From Neospora caninum Liverpool (taxonomy: Eukaryota > Apicomplexa > Conoidasida > Eucoccidiorida > Sarcocystidae), in NCBI RefSeq assembly GCF_000208865.1, contig NC_018398.1:1984001-2048000 (forward strand): a stretch of DNA of 64,000 nucleotides, read 5' to 3'. Below, piece after piece: positions 46,407 to 58,284 of this stretch. A model generated the notes under the pieces. It had not been told where the DNA came from, did not search any database, and saw only the letters and a program-made list of their open reading frames with translations. A program made the translations under genes and the position numbers. The stretch's first letter is position 1, and each line of letters begins with the position of its first letter.

Positions 46407-49400
46407 TCACTGCGCCCCATCTGAACCAGGCCTCGCGTCGTTTGCGGCGATGGGACGCGCGGACGGATTGGCGAGACTCTCGCCCGTCACGGCGCCGCTT
46501 GGCGCGCCGTCGAGTTCTTCCTTTCCGCTTTGCTTCTCCTCCTTTTCGCACTCCGCTCCCTGGCCAGAAGTACCGAGCGAGCGCGTGCCCATGCCCGAAA
46601 ACCGCCGCGCCAAGCTGCGCTGTTCGAGCGGCGCGGCGCTGCCCGATCCCACGTCCCGCCCGTCTGCGAGGCGTCCGAGAGGGGAGTTGTCGGCGGCGCT
46701 TTCAGGAAGCACGGAGGAGTACAGACGGTTCGACAGAGAAGGATTCACCTCTGAGGCTTCAGGCAGGAAGCTCTGGCTCGGCTGCCCCTCCAGGACAGCT
46801 CGCATGGAGCGTCGGTGCTGGCCCCAGCGCGTGTGGTCCTGCAAAGTTTGCAGAGGAAAGAACAGGAACAAGAGGAACACGGTGAGTGGGGAATGCGCGA
46901 GGGACGAAGCCGGGTAATTCACCGCGACTTGGCTCCAAAGACATCGGCCACCGGAACGAGAACATAGCAGAACGGAAGCGAGGCAGCGCCGTTGTTTCCC
47001 TCTTTTGCCATTTGTTTCTGCTTGCAAACACACACACACGCGCGCGTGCGTCTTTACTGCGCCTCTTGGGGACGGCGACGGACCTGCTCGGCGAAGGCGA
47101 AGCCTCTCCATTCATTGGAGACTTTCTTGGGCACCACAACGGCCATCTTTTGCCCTCCCCGAGGTGCAATGACAACGTCGAAAACGCCCTTGGCGATGCG
47201 CTCGCGAATCACGCACGGCGCTGACGGCCGGAAAGCGACCTAGGAACAAAGGGAAGAAACGGGAGTGACAAAAGCGCGCCTCGGGCAAGACAGATTGGCA
47301 GCATGCGCACGGGTCCCCCTCCGCGGGATCCCGTCAGATTCGACACCTGAATCCCGTCAGATTCGACACCTGAATCCCGTCAGATTCGACACCTGAGGTC
47401 GGTGAACAGAAGAGACACAGGCGCAGCGATGCCCCTTCCTCCAGAAAGGATAGACACACAGATGCAGGGCATTCGGACCAGAGCATGCAGACGAGCATAT
47501 GTGTGTTTACGTCGACACTTGCGTGTCGACGCCTGCGAATGCCTAGGCCGCTCTGTAGACAGCTGTGTGGCTTGGCGGAGTTACCTTGAAGAACCAAATC
47601 AGATACTGGGGGAAGAGTGCGACAAAGACGGCGATGATGCAGGCGAAATAGTAGCGAGGATCTTGGTGAATCGCCTCGACGCTTCCAGCTAAATCCGTGC
47701 AGAAAGTATCCGACATTCGCGGGCAAATCTCCAGCGACAACCACCAGAACCCAAAGTCGACGAAGATGCCCAGCCAGATGAACCAGAACCAGGTGTGTAA
47801 GAAGGGGACCATCACGAGGTTGCAGACCTGAAAACGGCAGCGCAGACGCCACCCGATAGAGTAATGCCGCCAGCCCAGCTGTCTCCGAGGCGAACGCCCG
47901 GCCCCGAACCGACTGTAAAAAGCTTGCCACAGAGCCCCCGGATAAAAACGCGACGGCAGGATTCACACTCGGCGGCCAACGGCATCCTAAAGATAAATCT
48001 CGACCGTCTCTGCTACTCGACTGAAGACGAACCACCGGAAACAAAGTTGACACAGCTGTACGCTCCGATGAATACATATATACATACACATTTTTGTACT
48101 CATACACACCATACATTTATTTAGGGATGTTGCCTGTGCATGCTCGGAAGACTGGAGCGGTGCGGCGTTCACTTACCAGAATGATACACCAGAAGACAAC
48201 CGCGCCATAGAAGGCCAGAGGGAAGGTAATGATCCCTTCATGACCGGTATACGCGAAACCCCACCCCATTCCGTAGAGAGGGAAGTAAACGAGAGCGGCG
48301 GAGACGTAGAAGCCAAAGAGCAACCATTTCCAGAACGTGCGCGTTCCCGCAAACATATTGACGCCGAGCTCTGCAAAAAGAGAAGCGGAAAACCAACGAA
48401 ACAGTACGTCTTCCGGTCACCGGCAATCCCTTGGCCTCGAAAGGGTCGTTTCACTGGACAGGCCGCGCGAAGGCAGAACCGACACAAAAAGCTCTTATGC
48501 CCGGGAGACGCTTCTTGTGACGGGTTCCCATGTTGCTCTCCGGCGCCCGCTTAACAAAACCGGAAACCGCGCGCCGGAGAGAAAAGCGAACCACTCACCT
48601 GTACCCCATCGTAACAAAAACGAGAAAACACGGCACGCTTCATCCGCCCCCGCTGTGCAGATGGAACTCAAGTCCTGCCTTCTGCCCGGAAGAAACAGAC
48701 AGCTTGCCTCCATCTTCTCCGGTCTTTCGACATGGGGTCTGTCCACGCGCACTCGTCAGCGGAAACCGCACGATCGTGTGCCTCGACCAGGCAGAACGGA
48801 GGTGTACAGACACGCCAGCAAGTGGCCACGATCAGTCGCCCGTTTCCTTCTCCTCTTTTGTCGAGCACGCACACGTTTTCCGGTCGCCCATCTCGCTTCA
48901 GTGGAATACGGAATCTTGACCGCACAGCGAATGCAGAGAGAAGCACGGCTGTTACGTTTTCGCCCTTACTGCTGAATGCTGGATAGAGGACAGGGGTTTG
49001 CAGGAGGACGTCGTAGGGGAGTTGGCGATCAAAGACGGTGAAAAGCATGACCGGGATGCATGTGTAGAGCACGTTGTACAGCTGCTTCAGCCAGGGGTTG
49101 AACATATCGGAGGCAGCAAAGACCGAGACGAAGGCGAAAAACAGATCTGCGAGGCCGAAAACGACGTTCTTGAAGATTGTTTGGTACATCTGGAAGGCGT
49201 TGCGGCGCAGCGCTTCCCGACCGTGACAGAACATCAGATTTCGCACGAATCTGCGCCACAAACAAAAACCCAGCGGACACCCGGACGCAACGTAGGGGAC
49301 TGTGGACCCCACAAACACTGGCTTCGCGACCGATTGAATTTGGTGACTCGCCTCTCTGGTGAAGTTACATCCCAATCTGGCGTCGGTGCCCCCTGGAGTT

Positions 49401-52400
49401 CTGCATCTGCGTGTCTCCTTTTTTCCCCCCGACTCTCGAACGCCCCGTCGACACACGTGCCGGCATCTGTGTCGTTCCCGTTCCTTGCATCGCACCGAAA
49501 AGAAACAGCTAGCCGCTGCATCCTGCCCTCGTTCTCAGCACTGAACCGTCATCGGGGCGGGAGTCCAACCCCTACATGCGTTTCGTCCTTCTCAAGCCAC
49601 GCCTAGACTCTCCCTCTTTTCACCACGGCCATCCATGCAGATCTGTTGCGCTCGTCTCCAAACGAAAACAGAAAGTATCTTCGCTCTGGAGGCGACACCC
49701 GGTGGGCCGCGCGCATTTCGTTCCTCCCTCTTACTCTCCTCGATTGCTCGCAATCTACCTGTCTCTATCTTCGCTCTCCCTGCCTCTCTGTTCTCTCTGG
49801 AGCAGGTGGCGACGGATACGATAGAGCAGAAGAAGCCATGGGCCTGTTTACGCCTGTCGCTTACTTGAACTCGCCGATCGCGAAGTCGGCGGCTCTGACG
49901 GCTTGCAGGCCTTCCTTGCCTCGGATTCCGACGCCGACGTTTGCAGCAACAAGCATCCCCACGTCGTTGGCGCCGTCCCCGATGCCGAGGGAGACAGTTC
50001 CGCTCTGGTACCTCTTGCACTGCATGACGACATCGCTCTTCTGCTTCGGACTGACTCGGCACGCGATGACGGTCGAGCACAAGTTCGCGAGACCGAAAAA
50101 GTATCGGCGATTCTCGGCTGTGGACAGCGCGTGCGTCAGGGCTTCTCCCGTGATCGTGATGGCGCAACTGAGAAAAAACAGGCAGAAAATTCGCAAACCC
50201 GAGCGTGCGCCAGAAAAAGAATGCCGGGACGACTCCCCACACACAGTTGTCTCTGTGGCGACACTAGAGCCCTCGCTCGCGTTTTCGCTCTGCCTGTTCG
50301 ACGGGCCGCGCGCTGTGGATGGTTTTTCGCTCTTGCCTCTCCCATGTTCCAAAAACACCGACCTTTTTGGTGATGCATAGCCGAGGTGAACCTTTCCCCT
50401 CTTCCTGAGCGGTCTCCTGGACTCGGTCAGCTAGGATCTCTGCTAGCACCTCAGGCCCAGCCCCTGTCACCCTCGTAGCTCTCTCCGCGGTCGTCTCTAC
50501 ACCTCCTCGGCCCCGCCATGCTTCTCCACCTCCCTCCTCGATCTCCGCGTCTCTCTCTCGGCTTTCCTGCGCTGCCTCCCGTTCCGCCCCACACAAGCCA
50601 AAACTTACGCTTCGTAGCCTTCAACGGCGGCTTCGCGCATCACCGAGTTGGTGTCTGCGGAGCTGAGGGGATGCTTTGACGAGCGATTTTGATCGTCTCG
50701 TGCGAGCTTGTCTGATCGACTCGAGTCCAGTTCCCCCCACGCGCGACAGGACGACTCTTGCGGACTGAGCTCGCAGCTCGAAAACGCTTCGCTCGCGTGC
50801 GACGCCGCCTTGCCGAACGCTGCGTCTCCGCGCCCGAGGCCGTCCGGGTCTCGCTCCTCGCCCGCATGGTCTTCGCTCTCCTGCTCCTTTTCCGAGCCCT
50901 CCGGGACTTGCGGCGCCGGCAGACTCACGCTTCGCCCTGGCCGCCCGTCTCCGTTCTCCGCGTCGCGTTCAGACTCCCCGTCGGACTTGTCGGGTTTGCC
51001 GCGCTGGCCGCGCTCCTTCTCTCGCCCTTTGCTCGCCTGCTTGCGGTTCCCAAACCGCGAATACCCGGACGAGCATGCAGCGTTTTGCAGGGACGACACA
51101 GCCCCGCTGGAGGGTCGGCTCGTTTTCCCCGACGCGAACTTTCCGCGCTTCGACCGCTCCTTCTGGTTCTCTTCACTGCTCTTGTCAAAGTGCTCCAGAT
51201 ACTCCTGGACAATGTCCTCGACTTGCGCAGGTGACAAACGCTTGTTTTTCCGTCTGAAGGGCGCACAGGCCGCGAGGGGGTCAAATTGAACAGGGACACG
51301 CAGCCCCAACCACAAGCATGTGGACATCGCCGTCCCTCAAAAAGGTTGCCGTTGCCCGTCGATCGCCCTCACAGGTGCGGGACCGCGAACGTTTCTAATT
51401 CCTATGTGCATAGACCCACTTGCATGCATGCAAAAAGGTGCAATGGAACGCGCAAAAATATATATACGTAGAGAGACGGAGGGGAATCGAGGTAGACGGA
51501 TACGTGACTAAGCCAAGAGAGAGAGATCACTCCAGACAGGAACATGAGCGGCCTTTGGTATCTGTCACGTTCGTAGACAGACTACTCGTGGAGGCATGGA
51601 AGGATGCGCAGAGAGGACAGCAGAGAGCACACGCCGGCGGACACAGACGCAAACGTTTCTCAGTGAGGTTTGACAGCACGCCCCGTCTCTTTGAGACTCA
51701 CTGCTTCGGATCCGCTTTGACGACCTTCCTGTTCGCATTGAACGTCAAGATTTTCACAAACTCCTCCCAGGGCATCGAAGGGGGAGCGTGGCGAGCCCGT
51801 CGAGCTCGAACCGAGTCGGCTTCGCTGCGCGAGAGCGGGAAGGAGAGGCCAGGGGCAAGAACGCGGGGAGTGGCAAAAAAGAGAGACAGCCCGCGAAAAA
51901 CGTTCGGGAAAGCGCTTGGCGCGAAAGCCTTGAAAGGCGCGGAGAAAAGACTTCTTCTCTGGGGAAAAACAACGGCGAGAGTCCTATTTGAAGTGGTCAA
52001 CGGAGGACTCGCCACACGCTAGGAAAAAACGACAGTCCTGTTGACCTCGCTTGTCCCTTCACATTGACTCGAGTCATCTGTGTCGCCCCCTGTAGGTCAG
52101 CACTTTGTTCGCGTCTTTGACTCAACCGGTGGACGCATTCAAACGAAACAAAGACGTAACAGGCGTCGCGGAGGCCTCGTTCGCCGGCTGGCTGCGCTTA
52201 CCTGTCTTCGTACGCCCTTCTGCCCACACATCTCGCCTTCTGCTTCACAGCGCCAGCCAAACAGTGGATGCACTGGCCGGGCGTTCTGACTCGAAGCGCC
52301 TTCTTCTGCGAGCCTCCCTTCTGAGACGAGAACTTCTCGCCGGGTCCTCGAGCGCCCGGGTCGGCGCCGCGCCGAACTGCAGAGCTCGAGACATCGGAAA

Positions 52401-55400
52401 TTTCTGACGTTGCCCTGTCCACCTGGGAGGCCCACACAGCAGAAAAGGAGACAGGACTGAACGGCGGCGAAAGGTGCGGCGCGACTCGCGCCAAAATCGG
52501 CCGCGGCGCAGAAGGGACAGACGCGGAGCAGCCGAGCACGACGGGACAGAGGGAGGGGCGAGACAAAGGCGCCCAGAGGGCCGGAGCCGTGCGTGCCAGG
52601 AGACAGACACCAGGACGGGGCAAACGCAGAGGGACACCGGCAGCTGCACAGAGACGCAGATGTACGGATGAAAAAGGTCTCCAAACTCACAGATGAATTC
52701 TAAGCATGCAGTGGCAAATGCCTCGGGGCATGGGACCCAAAGACTCGAGGCGACTCCGACATGCAAATGGGCGACTGCGAAGTCGCCGTTTCCTTCTTTT
52801 CGAACACCCTTACCATGGACTTGAGGGCGATTTGTTCAAAGGCCTCACTCGCCAGTTGCGCAGCGACAATGTAACTCATGTACTGATGCAACTGTTCCTT
52901 GACCATCGCTTCGCTGGTTCCGTCCACAATCGCATTATATGTAGCATCCGTGAGAATCGAACACGAGTGGCCGATGGCGATCGCCGTCTCCATCTTGTCA
53001 CCAGTCAACACCCACAGCTTCACACCTGCTTGCTTGATATCAGAAATCGTCTCGGCGACTTGATCTTGAAGCCTACGATGACAGCACAAGAACCAGACAC
53101 CCAGGATTTCGACTCTCCTCTCACAGCCACAGCTCACACTGCCACGCAAACCTAACTAACTACCTACTTATCCGTATCTCTATCTATCTACCAATATCTA
53201 TCTGTCTATCTACCTGTCACTATCTATCTATCCATATCTAGTTACGTTTCTAAACAGGTCCAGCTGTGCGTAGCCAGTCCACGGTCGGACGCCGTAGATA
53301 GGAGGCCGAAGTCGGCAGCTCCACCCCGTTTCACGGAGGTCTTCTTTGAAAGCAAGCTGCGTCGAGGGAGAAGGCGCGAAGGGCAAGAACGCATACACGC
53401 CTCCTCCACACGCTTTTCTCTGTCCGTATCAAGACAGAGAAGTGGCCGCATGGCAGAGGCAACCAGGATTCGCGCTATCCGCGTCGCTGCATGCAGCGCT
53501 GGTCACGCGCTTTCGTGTGTTGGAAAGCGTTTGCGTTTTCAGCGCGTACTTGTCGTCGATTCCGCTGGCTCCAAGCAGTTCGATGTTTCGTTCGATTTCC
53601 GAGAGCGCGACATTCATCGCCTCTTCCTTCCGGTCGCCAGTCCTCGCCTTCGCCTCGAGGAGCAAGGTGCGGTACCTGTCGAATTCCTGCTCCGACAAGT
53701 ACCGCTGGCCCATCACCAGCGTTCGCAGCCCCTGACTCGCCATCTCCGCAAGCTGCGCCTTCAGCTCCTGCTTCATGTGCTCCTGGCCGGGAGCGGCGAT
53801 GTCGAGCATGGACGAGTCGGCCCCTTTGACGAGGAGCCTGAGGCGCCCGGTTCTGTCGCGAATCACCACGGACATGCGCTTTCGAAAGTTGTCGAATTCG
53901 AGGACCTCCAGCACGTCAAATACAACGAGCGGCACGAGCGACGCCTGGTCTTGCTTCTCGGCGCCGCCCTCCGCGCCAGGCTTCTGCCAGCCTTCCCCGC
54001 TCGCCTCGCCCCCGCGGTCCGCCTTCAAAAACCTATGGCCCCACCCAGCAGCCCCGCCACGCTTCTTCTCTGCCTCGCTCGGCTGCTCTTGCCGCTCTTC
54101 GCTCGTCTCCGCACGCCCTTCGGCTGCCTCCTGCTCTGCGATCTTCTGCCGAAGCCTCTCCAAGTAGGCCTTGTCGGCTCGGGAGAGGAGACAGTCTTCC
54201 GCGAACCGAGACGTCAGGCACAGCTGGATGGTGCTCAGCGAGGGACGACAGAGGAACTCGGCACCCAGGTGCTTCGCCGCCGCCGTCAGAGCCAGTTCGT
54301 CCGGCGAAGACGCGTCGTACTCGGCCTCCTTCGTCAGTTTCACCGCCGCAAGCTGAACGGCCAAGGCGCCTCCAGGTCCGCCGTCTTCTCTGCGCTCCAG
54401 CGCACCTTCTCCGCACTGCCCAGCCGGCCTCCCGTTTCCGCCTGGAAATGGCGAACTCTCGGAAGGAAGCAGCACAGACGCCACGGGGACGGGCGTGCCG
54501 CGAGGCGCTGAAGACCCCGACGGCGAACGCCCGACGCTCGGGGAAGACATCCGGGGCGAGGAGCCAGGAACCGGCGAGGCCAAGGACAGAGACAGACTCG
54601 GCGAGCGCGCAGGAACGTCCACGCCGAGCAAATCTGCAGGCAGACAGGAAGGAGCAGGACGCAGACACGAGGCGAGTGGAGCGCAGAACGACCACACGGA
54701 ACTGGAAGATACGGACGGAGAGATATAGGCCATGAGGCACGAGAAAGGCGAACGCCACGACAGGCGCGATGAGAGACAGAAGAAAGGTGAGCAGCCAGAC
54801 AGAGGACGACGAACAGCGAGAGGATACACGCGAAGCTCAGAAACGCCGAGGGAACGCGGGAGGCGTGAGATCACGAAGGACACATCGACGTGGATGTGGC
54901 GCAGAGACCCATCCATGGCGGGTATGCATTCCGAGACAGAGACAGAGTGGAAGTCGATTCCAAGGCAGCCGGAGGCAATAGCCGACCGCTCGAAAACACC
55001 CGGTGCATGCAGGTCGAGAGGTCCACACGCCCACGTGTCGACTCAACATCCGTACACACTGTGAACAACTCTTGGTCGCCATTTCATATGGACCTTTACC
55101 AAAATGCTCTTTTCTTCCTTACCGCCATCCTGCTCTCTGGGATCGGAAGATCCGACACCAGGGCCGGTGACTGGCGCCTCGTGGCGCGGCTCTTCGCGAA
55201 TGTACTTTGTGCGATTTTCTCCCTGTCGCAGCGTCACACAGTCTCTGTCCCGTTGGTCTTCCTCTCCAGATTCTCCCTCGTCTACCGCAAACGCCTCTGG
55301 CTTGCGAGGCGCATTTGGGTCAGAGCGACGCACGCAGGAGGGAGCGCAAGAATTCGCGCAGTGCTGGGCGGCTTCCTCGCTTTTCTCGTCTTCGCCGAGA

Positions 55401-56749
55401 CGCGCCGACAAAGTGGAGCCGAACGGCGGTGACAACGACGGCCAGGAGACGTCCGAGAGGACCGGCACAGGGCGCGAGGGTGAGGCAGACGCCTCTGAAA
55501 GGAAGGAGCGCGGATCTTCTTCGTCGGAATCCAGTTCCAACGGCCGCATGCAGTTCGAGCAATACTGGCAAGTGCTTTCTTCCTCGTCCTCCACTTCCTC
55601 TGAGTGGAGTGACGAGTCGGGTGAAAAAAGCGAGGACGCATGCGAGGCCAGTCCGCCTTCTCGCTTCTCGCTTTCGCTACCGTCTTGCAGGATCTCCCAG
55701 TCCGCGCGCTCTCTCGCGCCTGCTGAAGACAGACGGCAACCCTTTGCCAGCAGGGGAGCCGGTGCGGCTGAGCCCGTGCGGGCGAACGGTGCGTCTGGGC
55801 ACGAGTTCTCTCTCGGGGACGGTCGCTCGCTGGGTGCGTTTGATGACCCCGGCGAGGCGAGCGGAAGCGAGAGAAACAGACCCCCCGATGAAGCACCCGA
55901 TCGCCGAACGCTCATTGTTCCCTCGAAATAGTGTCCTTGCTCTTCTTCCATTCCTTTCCGGTTCTCTCGTCGCGCCTCCTCTGCCCACTCCGCTTCGAGC
56001 TCGAGACGCCCTGCCAGAATCGAGGCAGGCGGCGCGGCTGCTACCCGTGCACTGGCCGAGAGAGGCTTTTCCCTTTGTCCTTCTTCTTCCTCGTCCTTTC
56101 CCGAGACAAGAGACGCGCTTCTCAGCACGCCGCCGCGGCCGTCCCTCTTCGCCGGCTGTCGCTCGCTTCGCGAGGCAACTTCCTCTCCCACTGGCAGCAG
56201 ACCTCCCTGAGGCTTCGCGTCTGCAGTAGACTCCCCGTTTTCTCCCGGCGCGTTCGGCGCCTGCGAAGGCAGACGGAAAAAAGATTCGTGCTTTGATCCA
56301 ACCGACGGGACAGATGGCCCCTCGCCGGGGCCAGGGCGCCTGCTGTCAGGCTCCCCTGAGAGATGCCGGCACACTGAGGAAGACCGGCGCGACCGATCGC
56401 CTGCGCCCTCCATCGGCATCCGCTCGGCTGCGAGGGGATTCGTCCCCGGCGTTGGCGAGTCTTGCTTCGGCAGCACCGAATGGCACAGGGCCATCACCAT
56501 CAAGATATCCGCCGCCTGGAAACCGTGTGCAGACGGAACAACGGGAAACCCGCACCATGCAGAAACGCGTGAACCCCAAAACGCGCAGCGAATTGGCCCT
56601 TCCCTGTTTCCTAAACCCCTCATCACAAGCAAACACGGGTGAACTACCAAACGCATATACAGATCGTCCGTACACCGAAGCCGCAGATAGGCACAGACAT
56701 ACACTAACTTCCGATAAAAACAGCAGCACAAACATGCGCAGAGGCATAA

Positions 56750-56799
<50 letters not shown>

Positions 56800-58253
56800 T
56801 TGTCTATGGAGTGTTACGGGCTGCTCGAAACGAAACGCTTTACAGAGACGCGAGAGACAAACATCTGGCGAGGGGACTCTCACCTTTTGTTGATTCGTTT
56901 TCGACGCCCGCAGCATGCGGTTCGCGAAGAGTCGGGCATTGAAATGGACGTATTTGTTTGGAGAGACGGTCTCATCGCCTTTTGCGTCTGCGTCATATCT
57001 GCCTTTTGCGTCGTGCCGCCGAGGATTGCGGAACGTCGCAGAAGAGTGCCCGGAATCCAGTCGCGTTCCCGCACACTCGAAAGCGTCCATCGAGCTGACG
57101 ACGCTGCTGTGACTCACAAACGATTTCTGCAAGGGGAAGGGAGCGCGGACACATGCGGCGCCAAGCAATCATCACGAACTGGCCAGCCCCCTCCCCCCAC
57201 TGTCAAAAAACACGCGGAACACGCCTACACCGCGTGCGGCGTCAAAAAAGACAACAAAACTCCTAACTCTGGGCGTAGCATCGATGTGGAACGGTATCGA
57301 TAAGACGCAGCCTCGTCGCGGTGCCTCCTGGCACAAGGGTTTTTTTACAGTTTTGCGCTCTGGATCTTTCACAGGAATCGCTTACCATCTCCTGATACTC
57401 GTCGAATCCGTGCAGCGTGTCGCCGACGGCGAGACACCTGAACTGCATCAGGTTCTGCGTCAGGGTGCCCGTTTTGTCGCTGAAGACGTGAGTTATGCTC
57501 CCGAGCTCCTCCATGAGAGCCACGGACTGCGCAGACGCCTTCTGCCCGGTCGCCGGACAGAACATGCGGTCGTCCACGGAGAGGAAACCCGCTTGGCAGG
57601 CTCGGCACATCTCCAGTTGGACCAAGAGCGTGATGGGGACAAAGTAGCTGAGGAGGAGGACGTACTGGCCGAAGGACTGGGCGCACACACGGAGATCAGG
57701 CAGAAAAACCAGTGCGCGCCAGGGAGACAGCCGAAACGCCGGCACGCCCCCAGACACCGAAAACACTTCAAGACGGAGGCGCGAAAAGGAAGAGACGCTC
57801 GACCAAAATGCAAGGTTAAAAAGGGTCGCCCGGAAAGACCGAAACTTACCACTCCGAGGGAGGCGAAAAAGTTTCCGACGCCCGACTCCCACAAGCTCTC
57901 CAGGTACCACGCGTTGTCGCTCATGTTTTGATTATGCGACGCGAATGCGAGAGCCGCAATCAGGCACAGCAAAAACTGAAAAGAGACAAACACCGAGACG
58001 CGACATACGAGCATACCAAGCAGCCAGTCAAGACGCATCCGTAGACATAACTATGACGTGTTTCCGCGGCTCCTCGCTCGACAGTAAGCATATATCCACG
58101 TATGTCCATATACACGAGCATAGGCGCGAGTAATGCTGCATGCGCTGTTTCTCTCGTCATCTACAGATGCGGGCACGACAGGGTCTTGTTGAAATTCGCT
58201 CGGGGGAAGAACGCGCGGTCTGGTTTTCTTGAAGCCGGTGAAGACGTGTGCGT

Positions 58254-58284
<31 letters not shown>

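Noticed and set aside
51825..52018. Longer version of flippase exon 10 opening after TAG at 52019
   Set aside because: Joined to the preceding exon (two leftover bases), this acceptor shifts frame and meets a stop. The acceptor before 51824 has a long pyrimidine tract and the right phase.
53450..54511. 353-codon plus-strand open frame
   Set aside because: It is exactly antisense to flippase exon 54633-53550, which carries SPDEL, KRMSV and KGAD. GC-rich exons of this genome often leave the opposite strand open.
55085..55123. Alternative donor GTAAAG about 15 bases further downstream of the flippase exon that ends at 55123
   Set aside because: It leaves phase 0, whereas the next exon (54633) needs one preceding base. 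GTAAGG after 55123 gives the right phase and a better consensus.
55104..56229. Two plus-strand frames of 275 and 340 codons
   Set aside because: They are antisense shadows of the large disordered flippase exon 56515-55123, are Ser/Arg-rich, and have no homology.
57284..57931. 215-codon plus-strand frame
   Set aside because: It is antisense to the exon with DKTGTLT and its neighbour, and crosses an intron defined by matching phases.
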